From: Roseobacter sp. HKCCD6576-2
Lineage (GTDB): Bacteria > Pseudomonadota > Alphaproteobacteria > Rhodobacterales > Rhodobacteraceae
Assembly: GCF_013179285.1 (NCBI RefSeq)
Contig: NZ_WVNW01000001.1
Location: forward strand, 186,001-250,000
DNA length: 64,000 nt
Direction: 5' to 3'
The notes beneath the pieces are model-generated. The model made no database searches. It had not been told where the DNA came from and saw only the letters and a list, made by a program, of their open reading frames with translations. The position numbers and the translations under genes were made by a program. Numbering within the stretch: position 1 is the stretch's first letter; every line of letters starts with the position of its first letter. Shown here in pieces: positions 9,083 to 17,058 of the stretch.

Positions 9083-10588
9083 TTATTGCAGCGGAACACC
9101 ATTGGCGGTGATGCCGCCGCCGGGCAGGAAGTCGATGGTGGTTTCCAGCGTGTCGGGTGCCGCGCCGGGACGAGCAAACATGCCCGCCATACCTTGGAAC
9201 ATGGCCGCTTGCTGCGCCGGTAGCAGCCCTGCGCCAACCAAGCGCTCGATGAGCGCATTTGCGCCCGAAAGCTGCAGATCAATCGCGCCCACAGGCTGCG
9301 GAATCATCTGCCCCGGCGCAAAATCCAAATCGCCCTCACCGGTCAGCGAGGCACCGGCCACAGACACCTCAAGCTCGTTCAACGTCACATCGCGCAATTC
9401 GCCCGGAGGGCCCTGGAAGGCGCTTGGATCACCGGCCATCAGATTGACGAGCATCTGCACCTGGCCCGTTACATCCAAAACCAGCGTTGCGGGATCGCGT
9501 GGAATGGCTGCGCCCGGGTCGATCATGCCCCAAAGCGCGTCATTGACCGTCAGTTCCTGGTAGTCGAGGCGCAGGGCCATGTCGGAGGGCTCGGGTTCGG
9601 GCATCATTGGGATCGTCAGCAAAAATGCAGCGGATGCGGCGCTGACTTCAATCGGGAGCGGGAAATCCGAGGTCTGCACGGTGGAGACCACATTCTCGCT
9701 CGATAGATCATAGGTCAGTCCGCTTGGGCCAAAGGCCACGCCAAGATCGCCGCCTTCATTGGCAAAGGCCATGTTGAAGTTGCTGCCGGGTGCCTCGAAT
9801 GTCATTTCATAGCTCAACCGGTCGTAGCTGGCCTGCCCCTCAAGATCGAACTCTTCCGGAAGCACGCCACCGCTCGACATTTGCGAGAGCGCCGCCATTG
9901 AGCCAAGGGTGCCCGACCCGGACGAGGTGGTTGCACCCATATTGAAACTCAGTTTGAAGTTCCCGGCTTCGCCATCTGGCGCCGCCGCGTCGATGGTGCC
10001 GGTCACGCCGCCAAGTTCGCTGGTCGAGGTGAAAGACACATCGTCGACATCTGCACCTTCGACGAGATATTGCGCGACGAGGTCTGAAATCGTGAAGTCG
10101 AGATCGAACATGCCCTCGGATTCACCATCGACCGTGATCTGTTCTGTCGTGAAAATCATGCTGTCGGCTGAGTAGTCATATTGCCGCGCTGCTGGTGTGC
10201 CGGATACAGTCACCTCAAGGCCCTGATGCCGCATTTCCATTGAGACATCGAATGCCGGTCCGGCTCCGGCATCGGTTTGGGTTCGGATGCGATAGACCTC
10301 AGACATCTCGACACTGACCGTGCCATCGGCATTCTCCGTCAAGGTCACTTGATCGATGCTACCGGTTGACGTGACATCGGCTTGCACATTGGTTGTTGTC
10401 AGCCCAGAGATGACCAGGCCATCGGCGGTTTCGGTGACCGACTCCGTCGTCATCGTCTGACCGGTTGCGGCGATTTGAGCTTGCCATTCGGCCCAAAGCT
10501 CTTGGGCATCGACATCGGCGAATGCGGGGGCTGCGGCGGTAAGTGCCGCAAAAGAAAGGCTAATAGAAAGGGATTTCATCTTTGACAT
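9083..10588 (-). CDS. DUF2125 domain secreted or periplasmic protein
   Basis: About 500 residues. A signal peptide (MKSLSISLSFAALTAAAPAFA) begins at the second Met; the first ATG at 10588 and the one at 10579 are both possible starts. The rest is a long, mostly beta, acidic and Ser/Thr/Gly-rich protein without cysteines in the mature part, matching DUF2125, an uncharacterised family common in Rhodobacteraceae. Repeated beta-strand alternation in the first 300 residues recalls lipid-transfer or AsmA/LolA-like folds, but this is only an impression. Monocistronic: its own terminator follows, and the next gene upstream is divergent. Confidence 0.75.
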   Translation of the reverse strand: MSKMKSLSISLSFAALTAAAPAFADVDAQELWAEWQAQIAATGQTMTTESVTETADGLVISGLTTTNVQADVTSTGSIDQVTLTENADGTVSVEMSEVYRIRTQTDAGAGPAFDVSMEMRHQGLEVTVSGTPAARQYDYSADSMIFTTEQITVDGESEGMFDLDFTISDLVAQYLVEGADVDDVSFTSTSELGGVTGTIDAAAPDGEAGNFKLSFNMGATTSSGSGTLGSMAALSQMSSGGVLPEEFDLEGQASYDRLSYEMTFEAPGSNFNMAFANEGGDLGVAFGPSGLTYDLSSENVVSTVQTSDFPLPIEVSAASAAFLLTIPMMPEPEPSDMALRLDYQELTVNDALWGMIDPGAAIPRDPATLVLDVTGQVQMLVNLMAGDPSAFQGPPGELRDVTLNELEVSVAGASLTGEGDLDFAPGQMIPQPVGAIDLQLSGANALIERLVGAGLLPAQQAAMFQGMAGMFARPGAAPDTLETTIDFLPGGGITANGVPLQ

Positions 10589-10685
10589 AATGACCTACCA
10601 AGGGTGAATTGCATGGGTGATGTTCGGCCTCTGGCCAGGGGGCGTCAAGGGCTCATCTGCCAGGCAGCGACGACAGGGGAATGAT

Positions 10686-11441
10686 ATGAGTGAGTTGAGC
10701 GGAAAAACGATCATGATCACCGGCGCGAGCCGAGGGATCGGGGCGGCGGCGGCCCGCGCCTTTGCGGCAGAGGGCGCCAATGTGGCGCTTTTGGCCCGGT
10801 CGCGGGAGAGCTTGGTGGAGTTGGCCGGCGAAATTGGCGACCAGGCCCTGGCCGTACCCTGCGATGTGAGCCGGTATTGGGAGGTTGAGGCGGCAGTCTC
10901 TGCCGCGGAAGAGACCTTCGGCGGGCTTGATGTGTTGATCAACAATGCCGGTGTGATCGAGCCGATCTCACATCTGGCGGAGGCCGACCCGGACGCGTGG
11001 AGCCATGTGATCGATATCAATCTCAAAGGCGTCTTCTATGGCATGCGCGCGGCCATGCCCGGCATGATGGCGCGGGGTGGCGGCACGATCCTCACGATCA
11101 GTTCGGGCGCGGCCCATAACGCGCTGGAAGGCTGGAGCCATTACTGCACCTCTAAGGCGGGGGCCGCGATGCTGACCATGTGTGCCCATAAAGAGGGGGG
11201 CGAGAATGGGATCCGCGCGATGGGTCTGTCGCCCGGCACTGTCGCCACCGAGATGCAGCGCGAGATCAAATCGAGCGGATTGAACCCCGTGAGCGAGCTC
11301 GATTGGTCCGATCACATCCCGCCGGAATGGCCCGCCAAGGCGCTGGTCTGGATGTGTTCATCTGCGGCGGATGCGCATTTGGGGACGGAGCTTTCGCTGC
11401 GGGACGAAGGCCTGCGCCGCGAGATCGGGTTGATCGCATGA
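10686..11441 (+). CDS. short-chain dehydrogenase/reductase
   Basis: 251 residues. Classical SDR Rossmann fold: cofactor motif TGASRGIG (12-19), NNAG (86-89), and the catalytic set Ser139/140, Tyr153 and Lys157 in HYCTSK. The residues after the second strand (ARSRES) suggest a preference for NADP(H). The ATG at 10686 has AGGGGA upstream; an earlier in-frame start at 10617 lacks a ribosome-binding site and adds a non-family extension. The stop overlaps the crotonase start by ATGA, so the pair probably acts on the same acyl or hydroxyacyl substrate, which is not identifiable. Confidence 0.9.
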   Translation: MSELSGKTIMITGASRGIGAAAARAFAAEGANVALLARSRESLVELAGEIGDQALAVPCDVSRYWEVEAAVSAAEETFGGLDVLINNAGVIEPISHLAEADPDAWSHVIDINLKGVFYGMRAAMPGMMARGGGTILTISSGAAHNALEGWSHYCTSKAGAAMLTMCAHKEGGENGIRAMGLSPGTVATEMQREIKSSGLNPVSELDWSDHIPPEWPAKALVWMCSSAADAHLGTELSLRDEGLRREIGLIA

Positions 11442-12058
11442 TCGATTTGGACCGGGACGGCGGGTTGTGGACCGTCACGCTCAACCGTCCGGACAAAGCC
11501 AACTCCCTGACCGAAGAGATGCTGCGGCATCTGGCCGAGATTGCCGAGGAGGCGGGGCAAGACGAAACCGTGCGGGCGTTGGTGATCACCGGGGCGGGCG
11601 ACCGGGTGTTCAGCGCCGGTGCGGATTTGGAGGCGGCCAAGGCGGGGCTCGCGACCTCGCCGGTTTGGGAGCGGGCGTCCGGCGCGATTGCGACCCTGCC
11701 TTGCCTGACGATTGCGGCGCTGAATGGCACGCTGGCCGGTGGCGCGTTTGGGATGGCCTTGGCCTGCGATCTGCGGATTGCGGTGCCGAGTGCGAAGTTC
11801 TTCTATCCCGTGGCCAAGCTTGGTTTCCTGCCGCAGCCGTCAGATCCGAAGCGCATGGCGGCCCTGATTGGACCGGCGCGGACAAAACTGGTGTTGCTGG
11901 CCGGGCAAAAACTGACCGCCGAAGAGGCGCTGAGCTTTGGCCTGATTGACCGGATGGTGGCGCCGGACGCTTTGTTGGAGACGGCCAGGATGCTTTCGGC
12001 GGATGCTTTGGCGGGCGATGCGGCCAATCTGCGCGGGATCAAACGGCTCTGCGGCTAA
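11438..12058 (+). CDS. enoyl-CoA hydratase/isomerase (crotonase) family protein without the usual catalytic glutamates
   Basis: 206 residues, shorter than typical crotonases (about 260) because the C-terminal helices are missing. The oxyanion-hole segments are kept: FSAGADLEAA near 55-65, and NGTLAGGAFGMALACD. In standard hydratases the second motif carries one acid/base Glu and the PEIxxG motif the other. Here the corresponding residues are Gly (in GGAFGM) and Val (in FFYPVAKLG). Hydration is therefore doubtful; isomerase, thioesterase, decarboxylase or a binding role is possible. Translationally coupled to the preceding SDR through ATGA. Confidence 0.85.
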   Translation: MIDLDRDGGLWTVTLNRPDKANSLTEEMLRHLAEIAEEAGQDETVRALVITGAGDRVFSAGADLEAAKAGLATSPVWERASGAIATLPCLTIAALNGTLAGGAFGMALACDLRIAVPSAKFFYPVAKLGFLPQPSDPKRMAALIGPARTKLVLLAGQKLTAEEALSFGLIDRMVAPDALLETARMLSADALAGDAANLRGIKRLCG

Positions 12059-12074
12059 GCGCGCCCGGGCCGGG

Positions 12075-12383
12075 CTATCGCCGTTTCCAGGCGCGCCGGT
12101 CGCCCGGGGTTTTCGACTGAAACTCTGGCGGGCGCTTTTGCACCCAGGCGATGAATTTGGCCAGGCGCGGATGGGTTTTGAGCGTCGCGACCGTGGAATA
12201 GCTGCGGGCCAGCTCGGCCTCGGACAGGGTCGCGTGGATTTCGTTATGGCAAATCTGATGCAGCAGCACCGTCGGCCCACCCTTGCCGCCGCGCAGGCGC
12301 GGGACCAGGTGATGCAGGCTTTGCCTTACGCCCTCGGGAATCGGCCGATCACATAGGGGGCAAATCGGTGCCTCTTTCCCCAT
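12075..12383 (-). CDS. small HNH endonuclease-like protein
   Basis: 102 residues. An N-terminal CPLC knuckle (8-11), then HHLVPRLRGGKGG with the beta-beta-alpha His pair, and CHNEIHATL, the second Cys/His cluster of the HNH fold. A basic, helical C-terminus follows. HNH proteins of this size are nicking or double-strand DNA endonucleases, but no restriction-modification, intein or phage packaging partner is nearby, so the role is unknown. Convergent with the crotonase gene (16-base gap) and divergent from the MscS gene. Confidence 0.8.
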   Translation of the reverse strand: MGKEAPICPLCDRPIPEGVRQSLHHLVPRLRGGKGGPTVLLHQICHNEIHATLSEAELARSYSTVATLKTHPRLAKFIAWVQKRPPEFQSKTPGDRRAWKRR

Positions 12384-12453
12384 CTATCTTGTCCTTTTGC
12401 CGATCCCTCGTCATTAGACTGAGGGAGTTTTGCTTCGTGGCAAGGGTGGCGTG

Positions 12454-13779
12454 ATGGAAAATCAGCCGGAAATCGTGCAACAGGCGCTGGATGTCGCCGA
12501 AGACAGCTATGCGTTTGCGTTGGGTTGGCTGACCAGCCCTGCCGCTTGGTCGCAATTCGCGCTTTTGGTGGTGGCCTTCCTGGTTGCGCTTCTTGTCTCG
12601 CGACGGCTGACTCCGACCCTGACCAAACTGCTGACCCCGTCTGAGGACAGCCAGACGATTCTCGCTACCGCGCGGCGCTTTCTGGCGATGTTCTTGCCGC
12701 TGCTCCTGCCAGTCTTGGCCTATGCGTTCACAGCGATTGGGGAGACCATTGTCCGCTCGCTCTTCGACAGTGGCGCGGTGATCGCCTTTGGCAAGCGCGT
12801 CTTCCTGTTTCTTGCGGCGCGAAGCCTGGTCAAACACATCATCAGTGACCCGTTCTTGAAGCTTCTGGGCCGCTATGTGCTGGTGCCGGTTGCGGCGCTC
12901 TATGCGCTGGGCGTGTTGGATGACGTAACCGTCGCGCTGACCGAACTGCAGGTCAATCTGGGCAATATCTCTTTCTCCGTCATGTCGCTGGTGCGCGGCG
13001 TGATTGCGGGCAGTCTTCTGTTCTGGCTTGGGCGCTGGTCCAACACCCAAAGCGCCGAGTTCATCGGCAAACAGCAGGAGATGCGGCCCGCGACCCGCGA
13101 GTTGGCGATCAAGACGGTGGAGATCGTCATTTTCGGTGCGGCCTTCCTGCTCTTGATGAACATCATGGGCATCGACCTCACCACGCTTGCGGTTCTTGGC
13201 GGGGCGATTGGTGTTGGCCTCGGTTTCGGTCTGCAGAAGATCGCGGCGAATTTCATCTCTGGCATTATCCTGCTGCTCGAAGGTCAGGCGACGGTTGGCG
13301 ATTATGTCGAGTTGGACGGCGGTGAGCACGGCAAGATCGTCAAAATGACCGCCCGCGCCGCGATTCTGGAGACGTTTGACGGGCGTTGGATCGTGGTGCC
13401 GAATGAGGATTTCATCACCACACGGGTGGTGAATTATTCGGATAGCGGCAGCGCGAACCGCTATGAGGCGCCGTTTTCGGTCAGCTATGACACCGATATC
13501 AATCAGGTCCCCGCGATTGTCGAGGCCGCCGTTGCAACCCATCCCGGCGTTTTGGATGATCCCTTCCCGCCCGATTGCGAGTTGAGAGGTTTCGGCGACA
13601 GCGGCGTCGATTTCAGCGTTGAGTTCTGGGTGAACGGTATCGACGATGGCGAGAACAAATACACCTCCGATGTGCTGTTCCTGATCTGGAACGCGCTGAA
13701 AGAGAACGACATCACCATCCCCTATCCGCACCGTGTTTTGGAATGGAAAGCCGGGCAAGGGCCGGGTGACGTTCCATGA
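12454..13779 (+). CDS. MscS family small-conductance mechanosensitive ion channel
   Basis: 441 residues. Four to five membrane segments lie between about 25 and 240, followed by the pore helix and upper beta domain (GVGLGFGLQKIAANFISGIILLLE, near 255-278) and a cytoplasmic vestibule ending in IPYPHRVLEW. It would open under membrane tension to release osmolytes. The N-terminal extension of extra helices is larger than in E. coli MscS (286 residues). Start taken at ATG 12454; a TTG 24 bases earlier is less likely. The stop overlaps the next gene (ATGA). Confidence 0.92.
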   Translation: MENQPEIVQQALDVAEDSYAFALGWLTSPAAWSQFALLVVAFLVALLVSRRLTPTLTKLLTPSEDSQTILATARRFLAMFLPLLLPVLAYAFTAIGETIVRSLFDSGAVIAFGKRVFLFLAARSLVKHIISDPFLKLLGRYVLVPVAALYALGVLDDVTVALTELQVNLGNISFSVMSLVRGVIAGSLLFWLGRWSNTQSAEFIGKQQEMRPATRELAIKTVEIVIFGAAFLLLMNIMGIDLTTLAVLGGAIGVGLGFGLQKIAANFISGIILLLEGQATVGDYVELDGGEHGKIVKMTARAAILETFDGRWIVVPNEDFITTRVVNYSDSGSANRYEAPFSVSYDTDINQVPAIVEAAVATHPGVLDDPFPPDCELRGFGDSGVDFSVEFWVNGIDDGENKYTSDVLFLIWNALKENDITIPYPHRVLEWKAGQGPGDVP

Positions 13780-14942
13780 TCGACGCCTTGGTGATCGGCG
13801 CGGGTCCCGCCGGTCTGATGGCCGCAGAGACCTTGGCGCGGGCCGGGCGGCAGGTGGTCTTGGCCGAGGGCAAGCCCTCCGCCGCGCGCAAGTTCCTCAT
13901 GGCGGGCAAATCGGGGCTGAACCTCACCAAGATTGAGCCGCAGGCAACGTTCTACGCCCAGTATCACGAGGCCGAACCATGGCTTGCGCCGATGTTGGAC
14001 GCGTTTGGCCCGAAACAGGTGCAAGGCTGGGCTGGTAGCCTCGGCCAGGAGCTGTTCACCGGCACGACCGGGCGCGTCTTTCCGGTTGTGATGAAAGCCT
14101 CGCCCTTACTGCGGGCCTGGATGGGGCGGATGCAGGTCGATCTGCGAACCCGTTGGCATTGGCAGGGCTGGGACGGCGACGGGTTTGCCTTTGACAAACC
14201 CGAAGGGCGGCAGGTGTTGCAGCCGAAGGTCACGGTTCTGGCGCTTGGCGGGGCGAGTTGGGCCCGGCTGGGCTCGGACGGGGCTTGGGCCCCATGGCTG
14301 CAAGAAAGGGGCGTTGAGATTACGCCGTTTCAACCTGCAAATATGGGCTTCGATGTGGCTTGGTCGGCCCATATGGCGGCGCATTTCGGTGCGCCGGTGA
14401 AAAACGCGGCGCTGATCGCGGGGGATGAGAGACATCGCGGCGAGTTCGTGATCTCGGCCCGCGGTTTGGAAGGCGGCGGGATTTACACGGTCTCGCGAGC
14501 GCTGAGACAGGGCGCGCCACTGACGCTCGATTTGTTGCCAGATTTGACCGTCGAGGAGGTCGCGGCGCGGCTGTCGCGACCGAGGGGGAAAGACAGCCTC
14601 GCGAATTTCTTGCGCAAAACCCTGCGTTTGACCGGCGCGCGCCTGGCGCTGTTGCAGGAGTTCGGGCGGCCCTTGCCGGAGGGTCCGGCCTTGGCGTCGG
14701 TGATCAAGGCGCTTCCGGTTCCTCATCAAGGCCCGCGGCCGATGGATGAGGCGATTTCCACCGCGGGCGGCGTTGCGCGCGTCGCGCTCGACGATGGCCT
14801 TATGTTGCGCGCGATGCCAGGTGTTTTTTGCGCCGGGGAGATGTTGGATTGGGAGGCGCCAACCGGCGGCTACCTGATCACCGCCTGCCTTGCGACGGGC
14901 AAATGGGCCGGGCAGCACGCCGCCAAATGGGCCGCTCCGTAG
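13776..14942 (+). CDS. BaiN/HI0933-like FAD-dependent oxidoreductase (TIGR03862-type flavoprotein)
   Basis: 388 residues. N-terminal dinucleotide-binding motif GAGPAGL (8-14), followed by the family-typical AARKFLMAGKSGLNLT (about 36-51), the GRVFPVVMKA segment, LALGGASWARLGSDG, and a C-terminal FAD motif FCAGEMLDWEAPTGGYLI. This matches the HI0933/YhiN/BaiN flavoprotein group; the physiological substrate is unknown for most members. Translationally coupled to the MscS channel by ATGA. Its stop is three bases from the end of the convergent GST. Confidence 0.85.
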   Translation: MIDALVIGAGPAGLMAAETLARAGRQVVLAEGKPSAARKFLMAGKSGLNLTKIEPQATFYAQYHEAEPWLAPMLDAFGPKQVQGWAGSLGQELFTGTTGRVFPVVMKASPLLRAWMGRMQVDLRTRWHWQGWDGDGFAFDKPEGRQVLQPKVTVLALGGASWARLGSDGAWAPWLQERGVEITPFQPANMGFDVAWSAHMAAHFGAPVKNAALIAGDERHRGEFVISARGLEGGGIYTVSRALRQGAPLTLDLLPDLTVEEVAARLSRPRGKDSLANFLRKTLRLTGARLALLQEFGRPLPEGPALASVIKALPVPHQGPRPMDEAISTAGGVARVALDDGLMLRAMPGVFCAGEMLDWEAPTGGYLITACLATGKWAGQHAAKWAAP

Positions 14943-14945
14943 GTC

Positions 14946-15536
14946 TTAGGCGGCCATCGCGCGATGGAAGGCGGGCCGATCCCGAAGACGGCTCACAAAC
15001 TCGCGGAATTGCGGCTCTACAATTGGAAATTTCGCGGTGATCGCCCATCCACCGCAATGCGCCAGCAGGATGTCAGCGATGGTCATCGTCTCGCCCATCA
15101 GAAATGGTCCGTCTTCAGCCATGCGCGGGATCAGCGCTTTCTGGGAGCGCTCAAACTCCCATTTCAGGCTGTCTTTGATCTCCGGCACGCGCTTGTCTTC
15201 CGGCAGGATGAAGGAATGCCGCGCGGCGGTCCAAAGCAGGAGGTCGAACTCATCGACGATAAACTGCGTTAGGCTGTCTTGCCTGGCGCGTTCAACCGTG
15301 CCGGCGGGAAAGGTCAGTTGCCCGTGCTTGTCGGCCAGATAGGTCATGATCGCGACCGAGTCGGTGATCGGCACACCGCCCGAGACGAGCACCGGGATTT
15401 TGCCCGCCGGGTTGAACCCCACCACCTCGTCAGAGCGCGGGGGGGCGGCGACATGTTCATAGTCCAGCCCCATCTCCTCCAGCGCCCAAAGCACCCGAAG
15501 CGTGCGGCTTTTGACCCCACCAATCACTTGATACAT
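14946..15536 (-). CDS. glutathione S-transferase family protein
   Basis: 196 residues with an N-terminal thioredoxin-like domain (cis-Pro in GKIPVL near 47, then the GSH gamma-Glu contact DSVAIMTYLAD) and an all-helical C-terminal domain containing the N-capping motif GETMTIADILLA. The N-terminal catalytic position is within VKSRTLRVLWALEEM, so a Ser/Tyr-independent beta or zeta-like GST is possible. GGGAGA precedes the ATG. Substrate unknown; probably detoxification or thiol maintenance. Confidence 0.85.
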   Translation of the reverse strand: MYQVIGGVKSRTLRVLWALEEMGLDYEHVAAPPRSDEVVGFNPAGKIPVLVSGGVPITDSVAIMTYLADKHGQLTFPAGTVERARQDSLTQFIVDEFDLLLWTAARHSFILPEDKRVPEIKDSLKWEFERSQKALIPRMAEDGPFLMGETMTIADILLAHCGGWAITAKFPIVEPQFREFVSRLRDRPAFHRAMAA

Positions 15537-15547
15537 CTCGGTCTCCC

Positions 15548-16570
15548 TTACCCGCGCCGCATCATCGCCAACCGAATGAGCGCGCGTTCCATCAACGCCA
15601 TTTGTGGGGCCTGTTGTGTGGAGCGCAATGACAAATCTGTCTCGACCAACAGGCTCAGCGCCGCTTCCAGATTATGCATGCCCCAGTTTTGCGCCTGCCG
15701 GGTCATCCGATCCCGGCGGGGGCCAAAGATCGGCGGGCGGGCAGCGGCGATCCCGGCGGAGGCACCATTGGGATGGCTCGCCGCCATATGCAGCATCCGA
15801 AAATGCCGAAGCGCGGCGATGCACAGCCCTACCGGCTGCACGCCTTGCCCCCCCAATCGGGTGATCAAAGGGCCAATCGCGCCCGCCTGAGCTTCGGCGG
15901 CGGCGTGCAGGATGTCATCCAGTTCCGCTTCGATGGTCGCGGGGGCGCAGGCGGCGACATCTTCGGGGGCCACCGGTGTTGGATCACCATGTTTGTAGAG
16001 CGCCAGCTTCTCCACCGTTTGGCGGAAATCGCCGGGGTCGAGGGATTGCGCCAAGGTGGTCAGATCGGTCATCGCATCGGGGCCGATTTGCGCGATGCCA
16101 GCCTTTTGCAGGGTCTCTTCGATCTCGGCACGCGATGGCGGGTCGTCATAGATCCCCACCGCATAGGCGTTTTGATGGGCCTCAAAAAGTTTGCGCAGGG
16201 CCGAGCGGGCGTTGAGTTGTTTCGCGGTGACGATGATCTGCGCATCGCCCGGCTGCCACTCGTCCAGCGCGGTCTTGATTGTGGGCGCAAGCCCGTCGCC
16301 CGCGTCTTCGACGAAGGCGGCGCGCGGGCCGGGAAAGAAGCCCTGCGCTTTGATGGCGTCCAGCAACGCGGCGCGGTCCGAGCGGAGATCGGAGGCGGGA
16401 ATGCGCGTCAGCCGCATCTCGGCCTCTGCCTCAGGCCCCAACAGCGCCTCCAGCATCTGTTGCCGTTTGAGCGCCACGCGCATCGCGTCGGCGCCGTAGA
16501 TCAAAAGGCCAGTGGCGTCCGGGTTGGGTCGGGCAAAATAGCCCGCCGCGTCGCGCGGGCCGAGCTTCAT
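15548..16570 (-). CDS. holA: DNA polymerase III subunit delta
   Basis: 340 residues, the standard size. Delta opens the beta sliding clamp as part of the clamp loader. N-terminal AAA+-like domain with GPRAAFVEDAGDGL and the VTAKQLNARSALRKLFE segment; the C-terminal domain contains the collar helices (MLHMAASHPNG, ALIRLAMMRRG). The ATG overlaps the lptE stop (ATGA). The order leuS-lptE-holA is the widely conserved bacterial arrangement and supports the call. Confidence 0.92.
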   Translation of the reverse strand: MKLGPRDAAGYFARPNPDATGLLIYGADAMRVALKRQQMLEALLGPEAEAEMRLTRIPASDLRSDRAALLDAIKAQGFFPGPRAAFVEDAGDGLAPTIKTALDEWQPGDAQIIVTAKQLNARSALRKLFEAHQNAYAVGIYDDPPSRAEIEETLQKAGIAQIGPDAMTDLTTLAQSLDPGDFRQTVEKLALYKHGDPTPVAPEDVAACAPATIEAELDDILHAAAEAQAGAIGPLITRLGGQGVQPVGLCIAALRHFRMLHMAASHPNGASAGIAAARPPIFGPRRDRMTRQAQNWGMHNLEAALSLLVETDLSLRSTQQAPQMALMERALIRLAMMRRG

Positions 16571-17058
16571 GACCAGCGGCTGGCGCTGGCCAGAAGATTC
16601 GAGACGATCTGATCCGCGAGCGCGATCATCAGCCGTTCTTCCGCATCGCGTTCCGCCGCCGCCGTCGCAATGGTCGAGCCGGTGGTTGAATAGGCCGTGA
16701 AGGTTTGCACCCGGCCCGCATGGACCTGCACATCGGTACCCGCCTCAACCACGCGAAACCGGGTCGCGCCAGTCAAATTGATCCGGGTGATGTCGTTTGA
16801 GCCAGTGACCGCGATGCCTCTTTCATCAATAACCGTATCGATCGTCATGGCGTAGCGCGGGCTGGAGGCGCGGCCGAGCCGGTCTTCCAATCGCGCCACC
16901 ATGAGAAACTCTGTCCGTGTCTCAGGCGGCTCCACCAGGATCTGACCACGCAGCACATCCCCCGCCCCACCCGGCGCATAGACGGGCGTGAAGCCGCAAG
17001 CCGCAAGCGGGGCTGCGGCAAGCAGGGTCAGAAAGGTGCGACGATCAGATAACGACAT
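16567..17058 (-). CDS. lptE: LPS-assembly lipoprotein LptE
   Basis: 163 residues. The N-terminus [21 protein letters not shown] is a lipoprotein signal with a twin-arginine-like DRRTFL motif and a lipobox LAAC; Cys21 would be acylated. The mature part has FTPVYAPGG followed by a beta-rich LptE/RlpB domain. It would plug the LptD barrel that inserts LPS in the outer membrane. Upstream in-frame starts exist but would bury the lipobox, so the ATG at 17058, inside the 3' end of leuS, is chosen. Confidence 0.85.
   Translation of the reverse strand: MSLSDRRTFLTLLAAAPLAACGFTPVYAPGGAGDVLRGQILVEPPETRTEFLMVARLEDRLGRASSPRYAMTIDTVIDERGIAVTGSNDITRINLTGATRFRVVEAGTDVQVHAGRVQTFTAYSTTGSTIATAAAERDAEERLMIALADQIVSNLLASASRWS

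Noticed and set aside
12349-13758. Minus-strand frame of about 470 codons opposite the MscS channel gene
   Set aside because: Gln/Arg-rich shadow frame; the plus strand encodes a complete MscS protein with all motifs.
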